Origin: Elusimicrobiota bacterium
GTDB taxonomy: Bacteria > Elusimicrobiota > Elusimicrobia > UBA1565 > JACRDR01
DNA length: 16,942 nt
NCBI GenBank assembly: GCA_016207585.1
Contig: JACQPI010000156.1
Location: forward strand, 1 to 16,942
Reading direction: 5' to 3'
Numbering within the stretch: the first letter of the stretch is position 1; the number at the start of each line of letters is the position of its first letter. Shown here one piece after another: positions 1 to 6,491 of this stretch. The position numbers were made by a program, and so were the translations under genes. Under the pieces are notes generated by a model. It saw only the letters and a program-made list of their open reading frames with translations. It made no database searches and was not told the DNA's origin.

Positions 1-130
1 ACGCCGCCTGCCTCCTCGACATTTGCTCCTTCGCTGGGGTAGGGGATTTATTGCCTGCTCAATTCAGGGGCTTCGTCCCCCTTATGTGGGGAATTTCTGC
101 CCGGTTATTTACAGGGTTATTTATTGGGTA
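1..130. other. 5' intergenic stretch without a supported gene
   Basis: I see no credible gene here. The stretch is clearly more AT-rich toward its right end than the genes that follow, as expected for a promoter region. Bases 61-95 can form alternative small stem-loops: GGGG at 67-70 with CCCC at 77-80, or CCCC at 77-81 with GGGG at 88-91 extended by AATTC (61-65) against GAATT (91-95). No T-run follows either stem, so neither is a good terminator. The short reading frames crossing this area lack family features and do not look like proteins. Confidence 0.6.
103..123. repeat. 9-bp direct repeat upstream of the pilM promoter
   Basis: GGTTATTTA occurs at 103-111 and again at 115-123, a 12-bp period, ending 7 bp before the -35 hexamer at 131-136. 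A degenerate third copy (GGTATTGA) may begin at 127. The position would suit an activator or repressor binding site or an AT-rich UP element. A chance repeat in AT-rich DNA is also possible. Confidence 0.4.
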
Positions 131-159
131 TTGACAAAACCGGCATTGCCTGTTATAAC
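131..159 (+). promoter_or_regulatory. Predicted sigma70-type promoter for the pilM operon
   Basis: The -35 box TTGACA (131-136) is a perfect consensus. It is followed after exactly 17 bp by TATAAC (154-159), a five-of-six match to the -10 consensus, preceded by TGT as in an extended -10. The upstream DNA is AT-rich. The predicted transcription start is near 165-167, giving a leader of about 120 nt before pilM. This is the only strong promoter I could see in the window and presumably drives the whole gene train. A sigma54-type promoter, used by pilA in many bacteria, was not seen here. Confidence 0.7.
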
Positions 160-190
160 CCGGGCGTCGGTCGGTTCGCACTACAATATA

Positions 191-234
191 GCGCCGAGTG
201 AATCCCTCTTTAAGGGGGACTTGGCGCTTTTTTT
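191..234 (+). terminator. Intrinsic terminator / attenuator in the pilM leader
   Basis: GCGCCGAGT (191-199) pairs with ACTTGGCGC (219-227) as nine base pairs including one G-U. CCC and GGG runs inside the loop can extend the stem, and seven T residues (228-234) follow directly. This has all the hallmarks of a Rho-independent terminator on the plus strand; the minus strand has no matching T-tract. It sits about 25 bp after the predicted start of the 131-159 promoter and about 50 bp before pilM. It would therefore end most transcripts as a short RNA of about 65-70 nt unless antitermination occurs. Alternatively it could end transcription of a gene left of the window. Confidence 0.8.
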
Positions 235-261
235 CAGGGACGTGTCGCGAGCAAAACGAGC

Positions 262-266
262 AGGAG
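262..266 (+). promoter_or_regulatory. Shine-Dalgarno sequence for pilM
   Basis: AGGAG at 262-266 is the only clear ribosome-binding site before pilM. It lies 9 nt before an in-frame TTG (276-278) and 18 nt before the in-frame ATG (285-287). The spacing favours TTG as the true start, which would add three residues. I kept ATG as the annotated start because the difference is small and ATG is the commoner codon. Confidence 0.55.
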
Positions 267-284
267 TCTTTTTCATTGAGTCTT

Positions 285-1415
285 ATGAAGAAAATCTCCG
301 TGGTCGCGATCCAATCGGCCCTCAAGTCCGTCTTCATGGGAAGCCGGGAGGTACTGGGCGTCGATATCGGCAGCCACGCGATCAAGGTCGTCCTCCTGGA
401 GAAGAACGGAGCGGGCGCGGTTCTGAAGTCCTGGGGGCACGTCGTGATCGACGCGAAGCCCGACGCGTCTCCGGAGGAGCGCAAACAGCAGACGATCAAC
501 CATTTGAAGGCCTTTTTGATCCAGAAGGGTTTCCAGGTCAAGCACGCCGCCACCGCGGTTTCGGGCAATTCGGTCATCGTGCGCTACGTCAAGTTCCCCC
601 GCCTGACGAAATCGGAGCTGTCGGCGACGCTCGCGACGGAGGCGGAGCCGTTTATCCCTTTCGACATCAAGGACGTCCAGTTGGGGTTCCATATCTTGGG
701 CGAGTTGATGGAGGAGGGCCAGAAAAAGATGGAAACGGTCTTGGTCGCCGCCAAGCGCGAGGCGATACAGGCCCGGGTCGAAATCCTGGAGGCCGCGGGA
801 CTCAAGCCGGCGATCATCGACGTGGATTCCTTCACCCTTGAAAATATCTCCGAGCTCGCCCTCAATCCCCGCGAGGAGGCTTCGACCGCGCTGTACCTGA
901 ACCTCGGCCATACCGTCACGAACCTCTCGATCATCGAGTCGGGCGTGACTCGCGTCGTGCGCGACATATTCATTTCCGGAAGCTCCTTCACCAAGGCGAT
1001 CATCAAGACGCTGCAGTGCGACTATGCCAAGGCGGAGGAGCTGAAGCGGTCGTACGGATTCATTCTGGACGCGGAAGAGAAGGAGCGCGCCCTGCAGGAG
1101 GGAAACCGCGAGGCGCTCGGAGTTTCCCAGGCGGTGGCGGGCGTCGTGAAGGATATCGTCAGCGAGGTGCACCGCTCCGTCGACTTCTACCTGTCCCAAG
1201 GCCCAGAACGCTCCATCGGCCGCATCATCCTGGCCGGCGGGACCGCGCAGATGCGCAATCTCGCGAGACACCTGTCCATCGAGCTGAAGGTGCCGGTGGA
1301 AATCCTCAATCCCTTCGCGTCGGTCGCCAACGCGGCGGACGTGCCGCCGGAGCTTCAGCCGGCCATGGGGGTCGCGGTGGGTTTGGCGTTGCGCAAGAAC
1401 AGGGACTGGGAATGA
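285..1415 (+). CDS. pilM: Type IV pilus assembly ATPase-fold protein PilM
   Basis: PilM is a cytoplasmic actin-like (FtsA/ASKHA-fold) protein that binds the N-terminal tail of PilN and couples the inner-membrane alignment complex to the pilus motor. The 376-residue product starts its conserved core with VDIGSHAIKVVLLEK at about residues 26-40, the phosphate-1 loop typical of PilM/FtsA. Near the end it has AGGTAQMRNL (from residue 317), the adenosine-binding glycine motif of this fold. Length and gene order (followed by pilN) are normal for PilM. The start at ATG 285 is a choice: TTG 276 is better spaced from AGGAG at 262-266, and an internal ATG at 336 lies just before the conserved core. The frame stays open back to a GTG at 198, but that lies in the terminator stem. 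The stop overlaps the pilN start as ATGA. Confidence 0.93.
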   Translation: MKKISVVAIQSALKSVFMGSREVLGVDIGSHAIKVVLLEKNGAGAVLKSWGHVVIDAKPDASPEERKQQTINHLKAFLIQKGFQVKHAATAVSGNSVIVRYVKFPRLTKSELSATLATEAEPFIPFDIKDVQLGFHILGELMEEGQKKMETVLVAAKREAIQARVEILEAAGLKPAIIDVDSFTLENISELALNPREEASTALYLNLGHTVTNLSIIESGVTRVVRDIFISGSSFTKAIIKTLQCDYAKAEELKRSYGFILDAEEKERALQEGNREALGVSQAVAGVVKDIVSEVHRSVDFYLSQGPERSIGRIILAGGTAQMRNLARHLSIELKVPVEILNPFASVANAADVPPELQPAMGVAVGLALRKNRDWE

Positions 1416-1972
1416 TCAAGATCAATCTCGTTCCCGAAGAACTGCTGGCCAAGGAAATCCAGCGCCAACGGGCGCTGCAGGCCGCCCTCGTGGCGGGCGT
1501 GGTCTGTCTCGTCGTGGTCTGCGCCTCGATGATCCACGTGGTCCGGGTGAACCATCTGGAAAGCCTCCTGCGAGAAAGGGACGCCAAATTGAAAAAACTG
1601 CAGGAGATCGTGGCGCAGGTCGAGCAGCTCGAGAGGGACGCCGCGGCCGTCAAGGCCCGGCTCGGCGTGATCACGGCTCTCCTCAAGGGGCGGCCTCTGT
1701 ATCCCTACTTCATGATGGACATCGCGAAGACCCTCCCTCCGGAGGTCTGGCTGGGAGGGCTCACCACCACCAGTAAGGAAGGCAATCAGCTGGGGGTGGG
1801 CCTGAGCGCCAGCTCCTTGACGAGCCCGGCGATCGCCGAGTGGATACGCAACCTGGAGCGCTCCGGGCTGTTCTTGGAGCCCGTTCTCGGCCCGATTTCG
1901 GTCTCCGGCACCTCGGCGGCGCCGGTTCACGGCTTCGCGATCTCGACGACTTACAAGCACCCGGGGCTCTAG
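1412..1972 (+). CDS. pilN: Type IV pilus inner-membrane protein PilN
   Basis: PilN is a bitopic inner-membrane protein whose short cytoplasmic N-terminus docks in PilM and whose periplasmic part pairs with PilO. The 186-residue product begins MIKINLVP, matching the conserved INLLP-type PilM-binding motif of PilN. It has one transmembrane segment at about residues 22-41 (rich in A, V, L), a charged heptad-like coiled coil at about 45-75, and a small ferredoxin-like periplasmic domain to the end, including LPPEVWL near the middle. All of this is standard for the family. ATG 1412 overlaps the pilM stop by 4 nt, which implies translational coupling. A 12-bp gap separates it from pilO. Confidence 0.93.
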   Translation: MIKINLVPEELLAKEIQRQRALQAALVAGVVCLVVVCASMIHVVRVNHLESLLRERDAKLKKLQEIVAQVEQLERDAAAVKARLGVITALLKGRPLYPYFMMDIAKTLPPEVWLGGLTTTSKEGNQLGVGLSASSLTSPAIAEWIRNLERSGLFLEPVLGPISVSGTSAAPVHGFAISTTYKHPGL

Positions 1973-1984
1973 TGCATTAGCGCC

Positions 1985-2554
1985 ATGGCGATGAAATTCA
2001 ACATCCAGCTGACGAAGGCGCAGCAGCAACTGCTGGTCGCGGCCGTCCTGTTCGTGGGCGGCGGCGGTTACGCCTATATCCGGTACTTCTGGCTGCCGTT
2101 TTCCAAGCGCATCAACGAGGCCAAGACCAAGATCGAGGAGGTCGATAGGAAGATCGAAAAGGCGCAGAGCCAGGCGGCTCGGCTCGACCGGCTCAAGAAA
2201 GAGTTGGAGATGCTCTCCCAACAGGCGGCCGACGCCGAGAAGCGCCTGCCGAAGTCGAAGGACATCCCCGCGATCATCGACACCTTGAGCCGGCTGACGC
2301 GCCGTTACCACGTGGAGCTGCGGAGCTTCGCCCCCGGAGCCCCGGCCCAGAAGGAATTTTTCACCGAGATTCCCTATGCGCTCAACGTGTCCGGGAGCTA
2401 TCACGATATCGGGCGGTTTTTCGCCGCGATCGCGAGCGAGGAAAGGATATTCAACGTCAGGAACGTTTCGTATACTCCGGGAAGCGTCAGCGCCAGCGGC
2501 GTTCAGCTGTTGAACGTCGTGTTTACCTTGGTATCGTACCAGTATAAGGGATGA
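1985..2554 (+). CDS. pilO: Type IV pilus inner-membrane protein PilO
   Basis: PilO is the bitopic partner of PilN; together they form the periplasmic dimer that links PilM to PilP and PilQ. The 189-residue product has a short cytoplasmic start, one membrane helix at about residues 17-36, a long charged coiled coil at about 40-95 (many K, E, R, A), and a C-terminal ferredoxin-like domain. That domain includes the PilO-typical segment LNVSGSYHDIGRFFAAIA, where a conserved G.Y...  F...I pattern is recognisable. Start choice: ATG 1985 or the in-frame ATG 1991; no strong Shine-Dalgarno sequence precedes either, so re-initiation after pilN is plausible. The stop overlaps the pilP ATG. Confidence 0.92.
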   Translation: MAMKFNIQLTKAQQQLLVAAVLFVGGGGYAYIRYFWLPFSKRINEAKTKIEEVDRKIEKAQSQAARLDRLKKELEMLSQQAADAEKRLPKSKDIPAIIDTLSRLTRRYHVELRSFAPGAPAQKEFFTEIPYALNVSGSYHDIGRFFAAIASEERIFNVRNVSYTPGSVSASGVQLLNVVFTLVSYQYKG

Positions 2555-3006
2555 CTACGGCTTGGGTTTTGTGGTTGGGCGCATGTGGCCTGGGCGGGAC
2601 GGCGGCTTCGGCCGCGGCCCCGCCGGCGGCGGCCGTTTCCTCGACGGCCGCGGTCTCCGCCGCCGACCTGTACCGCGCGCATGGGCTGCGGGATCCCTTC
2701 CTGAAGTCGGGCGGCGGCTCCTCCGGCGCCGTGGTCCAAGAGCCGGGTGATTTCAGCATCCATAAGCTGATTTTAAAGGGGATCCTGAAGGATCCCGGCG
2801 GGGACTTCGCGCTCCTGATCGAGCCCTCTTCCGGCGCGAGCTATATATTGAAAAAGGGGCGGCTTTACGACGCGAAGCGAAAGCCCGTACCGGGAGTCAC
2901 CGGCCTCGTGAAATCCAAGCAGAAGATGGTCCATTTGATGACCCCGGAAAAAGACGTCCAAACGCTGGTCCTCGGGGAAGAAGACCGGGATAGAGAGGGG
3001 TTATGA
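2551..3006 (+). CDS. pilP: Type IV pilus assembly protein PilP
   Basis: PilP connects the PilN/PilO dimer to the periplasmic N0/N1 domains of PilQ. The 151-residue product has an N-terminal hydrophobic and Ala-rich stretch, the family motif YRAHGLRDPF at about residues 41-50, and a small beta-rich domain from about 68 (HKLILKGILKD onward) ending with K/V-rich strands. This matches PilP in size and pattern. The N-terminus is odd for a secreted protein because it has no Lys or Arg in its first 40 residues. A weak lipobox-like LGAC ends at Cys12, but the preceding hydrophobic core is short; cleavage at the AxA sites near residue 20 is the alternative. A TAA at 2545-2547 blocks any longer start. 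Both ends overlap neighbours by ATGA. Confidence 0.88.
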   Translation: MTTAWVLWLGACGLGGTAASAAAPPAAAVSSTAAVSAADLYRAHGLRDPFLKSGGGSSGAVVQEPGDFSIHKLILKGILKDPGGDFALLIEPSSGASYILKKGRLYDAKRKPVPGVTGLVKSKQKMVHLMTPEKDVQTLVLGEEDRDREGL

Positions 3007-4985
3007 AGAAAATCCTGACGCTGCTGCTTTCGATCGCTCTGATAAGTCCTCCGCAGGCGCTGGCGCCCCTGGCGCTGGGGGCCGACTCGTCGCCCGCGCC
3101 CTCGCCCGACCGGCCCAGCCTGGAAGGGATACGCGTCGAGGACGACGGGGTCACCCTCGATTTGACCGGACCCGCGCGCCATAACACGTTCGTGACGGCC
3201 AACCCGCCGCGACTGGTGCTGGAAATTCTCGATACGGATTTCGGGCATGCGCCCAAGCAGCTTGAGGGACGAGGAACCTATGTGAAACGCGTGCGCTCGG
3301 GACAGTTCATGGGCGGGACCAGCCCCATCTCCCGCGTCGTCATCGATCTCACGCGGGCCGTGGATTATCGGGTGGTTTCCCGGGGAAATCAGCTGCAAGT
3401 GCTCCTGGGCTCGGCCGAAAAACCGGCCCGCGCGCTCGTCCCCGTCACCCAACTGGCCGCCGCGTCGTCCCCGCCCAAGCCCGCTCTAACGGACGCCCCC
3501 GCCGAGGCGGGCTCGGGTTCGGTCAAGGAGACGACCCCTGAGGACGCGGGCTCGATGTCCACGGAGAATTCGGAGGAACTGGCCGCGATCGCGACGCAAG
3601 GCTCGGTGATCGCCAAGGCCGGCGGCGCGGCCCTGGGCGCCGTGACCCCCCAGCCGGCGCCTTCTCGCCCGACCGCGCGCCGCAACCGCCGCGACCTGCT
3701 TGCGACGCTGCCGCGCGATCCGGTCACCCTGGATTTCGACGATACGGATATCGGGGACATCCTCAAACTCCTGGCCGCCAAGGCGAACGTCAATATGATC
3801 TACGGCTCGGACGTGAGCGGCATGCTGACCCTGCACATCAGCGACGTGCCCTTCAATGAGGCGTTCAACCTCATTCTCTCCATGAAGGGTCTCGTCGCGT
3901 CGCAGGCGGGGGAGAACGTCGTGCGGGTCATGACGCCCGAGACGTTGTCCAAGGAGCGCAGCAATGCGGTGGGCGTCACGCGCGTCTTCTCGCTCAATTA
4001 CATCAAGGCGATCGAGGCTAAAACGACGGTCGACGCGGTCCGGGCGGCCGAAAAGCGTAGCGGGATGACCGTAGCCGACGACAAGAACAACACGCTCATC
4101 GTCACGGACGTTCCGGAGGGCCTCGCCGCGGCGGAGCGCCTCCTCGGGCAGATCGTCGTCCGTCCCCGTCAGGTGCTCATCGAGGCGAAGCTCGTCGAGG
4201 TGAGCCTCAACAAGGACCTGGAGTTGGGTATTCAATGGGATTACTTCGGGATGGATGGTGGAAAACTATTCGGGCAGCAGGGGACAAACGTGATCGGATC
4301 CAACGTCTATCCTACCGGTACTTTATCGAAACCGTTCGATCGGAATGCCTTGACCGTTACGGCTCAACCTCCGGTTGGAGGCGGTGGGAGAGGAACGGGC
4401 GTTATACTCCCAGCGGACAAAATATTCGGCGCTTTCACCTTCGGGCGCATCACGAACAATTATTTCCTGAGCGCGACCCTCACCGCGGCGGCCGCGCAAG
4501 GGAAGGTCAAGGTGCTCTCCGACCCCAAGATCGCCACGATCAACGGCAAGGAAGCTAAAATCAACATCACGACCCAGATCCCCTACGTCACCTCGACCGT
4601 CGCCTCGACCGGTGTCACTTCTCAGGCGGTCAGCTATACGACGACCGGCATCCAGCTTTCGGTCACTCCGACGATCAACGCGGACGGGCGCATCACGCTC
4701 AAAGTGACGCCGAACGTCAGCAAGCCCTCTGCGGTGGCGGCGACGGCCGGCACGACGGGGGCGGTCGCCGTCGATACGCGGCAGGCCGACACAAACGTGA
4801 TCGTCAAGGATGGGGAGACGATTGTCATCGGAGGCCTGATCACCGACTCGATCTCGCACACGGAGGGGAAAATCCCGCTCCTGGGGGACATCCCGATCCT
4901 GGGCTGGCTGTTCAAGAAAAAGACGGTGATCCGCCAGCGCGTGGAGCTCTTGATCTTCGTCACGACCCGCATTTTGCCGGATTGA
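3003..4985 (+). CDS. pilQ: Type IV pilus secretin PilQ
   Basis: PilQ forms the outer-membrane gated pore through which the pilus passes. The 660-residue protein has a classical signal peptide (MKK, then a hydrophobic core, probable cleavage near residues 21-27). An AMIN domain for peptidoglycan contact spans about 40-135, followed by a low-complexity Ala/Pro/Ser linker at about 140-237. Next come an N0/STN domain at about 239-310, one N1/secretin_N domain at about 328-390, and the secretin beta-barrel domain from about 391 to the end. The C-terminus carries the secretin signature, with IPLLGDIPILGWLFKKK at about 622-640. Only one AMIN domain is seen, whereas some proteobacterial PilQ have two. 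Residues about 407-478 use markedly more A/T-ending codons than the rest of the gene. Overlaps pilP by ATGA; 33 bp separate it from the next gene. Confidence 0.95.
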   Translation: MKKILTLLLSIALISPPQALAPLALGADSSPAPSPDRPSLEGIRVEDDGVTLDLTGPARHNTFVTANPPRLVLEILDTDFGHAPKQLEGRGTYVKRVRSGQFMGGTSPISRVVIDLTRAVDYRVVSRGNQLQVLLGSAEKPARALVPVTQLAAASSPPKPALTDAPAEAGSGSVKETTPEDAGSMSTENSEELAAIATQGSVIAKAGGAALGAVTPQPAPSRPTARRNRRDLLATLPRDPVTLDFDDTDIGDILKLLAAKANVNMIYGSDVSGMLTLHISDVPFNEAFNLILSMKGLVASQAGENVVRVMTPETLSKERSNAVGVTRVFSLNYIKAIEAKTTVDAVRAAEKRSGMTVADDKNNTLIVTDVPEGLAAAERLLGQIVVRPRQVLIEAKLVEVSLNKDLELGIQWDYFGMDGGKLFGQQGTNVIGSNVYPTGTLSKPFDRNALTVTAQPPVGGGGRGTGVILPADKIFGAFTFGRITNNYFLSATLTAAAAQGKVKVLSDPKIATINGKEAKINITTQIPYVTSTVASTGVTSQAVSYTTTGIQLSVTPTINADGRITLKVTPNVSKPSAVAATAGTTGAVAVDTRQADTNVIVKDGETIVIGGLITDSISHTEGKIPLLGDIPILGWLFKKKTVIRQRVELLIFVTTRILPD

Positions 4986-5018
4986 AGACGTTCGGCGGCC
5001 GCACGGTTTAGTCCCTCC

Positions 5019-6491
5019 ATGATCCTGCCCGTATTGATGGCCCTGCTCACCGCCGTGGGGCCGCTCTTGCGGGGCGCTTGGGACGTCTGGGCCCAGGCGA
5101 TACTCCAGTTGGCGCTGGTGTCCGGGTTCTCTCTATGGGTTCTTTCGCGGATCGTATTAGGGTATGTTCCTTTGCCGTCTTCCAGGACGCTGGGTTGGGT
5201 GGCCGTGTTGCTGGCGCTGTCCGGGCTTTCGGCCTGGATGAGCCCCCTGCACGGTCTGGCGCGGCCGGCGCTCTTCACGGCGTGGGCCTCCCTGTGGATA
5301 TTTCCAGCGATGGCGGCCATCACCAAGGACCAGAGGTTTTGGATCGACGAGGCGATCCGAGTCTGCGCGTGGATCCTGATGGCGCTGGCGTTCTACCAGC
5401 GCTTCTCCCTCGGGGAGGAGCGCCCCCCCTCGGCCTTGCTCAACGCGAACGTGTACGCGGGGACGGCGTTGATGTTCCTGGCGCTGGCGGCCGAGAAAAA
5501 GGATTGGCTCCTGGCATGGGGGCTTCTGTGGAGCCTTAGCTGGACTCGCAGCGTCGGGGCGTGGTTGGGCCTCTCCTTGGCGCTCATGCTGACGCAGAGG
5601 CGGTCCTATCGGTTCGGTTTCTGGGTTGGGACCGTCGTCGCGATCGCTTGCGCGGTCGCCGTATACGGCAAGCTGAACTCCCCGGAGGTCGTCCATCGCT
5701 GGTGGTGGTGGAAGGCGGCTTGCGCCATGGCGTGGGACCGTCCCTGGACCGGCTATGGCCCAGGAGCTTTCGCCTACATGCTGCCCGCCTACCTTTCTCT
5801 GCCCGTGAGCGGCCTGCTGAGCCTCTACGCCCACCAATACGCGCTGGAGACCTTCTCCAACCTCGGTTTGCTTTTCGGGATCGTTTGGTTCGCGGGCCTG
5901 TGGCACTGTCTGGAACGCAATACCTCCCACAAGCGCTTCGGCGTCGTGGCGGCCTTGTTTCATTCTCTCTGGGATTACCCCCTGTCCATGCCGGCCAACC
6001 TCTGGCTCTTCAGCTATTTCGCGGCGTCCTCCATCCCTCATAGCGGCGAGGGCATGAACATCCGCGGCCGTTATAAGTTCTTCCTGGCCGCGGCCGTGGC
6101 GGGGGTGGGATATTGCGCGGGCCGGCAGGTGTGGCGCTATTGGGACGGGCACAGAATGGCGGCGCGTGCGGTCGACGCGGCCCGGCAGGGGCGCTGGGAG
6201 GAGGCTCGTTCTTGGGGAGAGCGGGCGCATCGCCGGGTCGCGGACGATCCGGAGGCCGCCTATGCGGCTGCGAGCGTCGAGATGGGACGAGCTATGGCCC
6301 GGCCCGCCGAGTCCCAGGACGCCTGGAGGTCGGCGGCGCGGTATCTGGAGGCGGCCACTCGCCTTAATCCATATAGGGCCTCCGCCTGGAACGAGCTTTC
6401 GTTCGTTTACCGCAAGCTGGGGCGCGCCGACCTGGCGGACGAGGCGTCGCGACGGTCCCGCCGATTTTTCGCCTTCCCCAAGCTGAGATGA
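5019..6491 (+). CDS. O-antigen ligase / polymerase-like membrane protein (Wzy_C) with C-terminal TPR-like region
   Basis: A 490-residue polytopic protein with about ten membrane helices up to residue ~370. It has the Wzy_C pattern: a WTRSVGAWLG segment (about 174-183), DRPWTGYGPGAFAYMLPAY (about 242-260), and HQYALETFSNLGLLFGI, which replaces the more usual HN..L motif of this family. The family includes O-antigen ligases (WaaL), Wzy polymerases and pilin or protein O-oligosaccharyltransferases (PglL/PilO type). These act at the periplasmic face on undecaprenyl-linked glycans. Residues about 385-480 are soluble, Ala/Arg-rich helical hairpins resembling TPR repeats (for example RYLEAATRLNPYRASAWNELSFVYRKLGR), common in protein-glycosylating members. 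It directly follows pilQ, so pilin glycosylation is a reasonable hypothesis, not shown. No Shine-Dalgarno sequence precedes ATG 5019, and an in-frame TGA at 4983 rules out an earlier start. Confidence 0.8.
   Translation: MILPVLMALLTAVGPLLRGAWDVWAQAILQLALVSGFSLWVLSRIVLGYVPLPSSRTLGWVAVLLALSGLSAWMSPLHGLARPALFTAWASLWIFPAMAAITKDQRFWIDEAIRVCAWILMALAFYQRFSLGEERPPSALLNANVYAGTALMFLALAAEKKDWLLAWGLLWSLSWTRSVGAWLGLSLALMLTQRRSYRFGFWVGTVVAIACAVAVYGKLNSPEVVHRWWWWKAACAMAWDRPWTGYGPGAFAYMLPAYLSLPVSGLLSLYAHQYALETFSNLGLLFGIVWFAGLWHCLERNTSHKRFGVVAALFHSLWDYPLSMPANLWLFSYFAASSIPHSGEGMNIRGRYKFFLAAAVAGVGYCAGRQVWRYWDGHRMAARAVDAARQGRWEEARSWGERAHRRVADDPEAAYAAASVEMGRAMARPAESQDAWRSAARYLEAATRLNPYRASAWNELSFVYRKLGRADLADEASRRSRRFFAFPKLR

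Noticed and set aside
1..60. Possible tRNA or gene end at the left edge
   Set aside because: No cloverleaf pairing or CCA end could be drawn, and no reading frame with protein-like content ends here.
61..95. Stem-loop(s) formed by GGGG/CCCC runs as a terminator or riboswitch
   Set aside because: Stems are only 4-9 pairs with mutually exclusive pairings and no T-tract; no known riboswitch core was recognised.
198..284. N-terminal extension of pilM from GTG 198 (29 extra residues)
   Set aside because: It begins inside the stem of the intrinsic terminator, has no ribosome-binding site, and the added residues resemble nothing in PilM.
59..577. Minus-strand open frame of 172 codons over the leader and 5' part of pilM
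   Set aside because: Antisense to a certain gene, with composition typical of a shadow frame; no domain, signal or ribosome-binding site seen.
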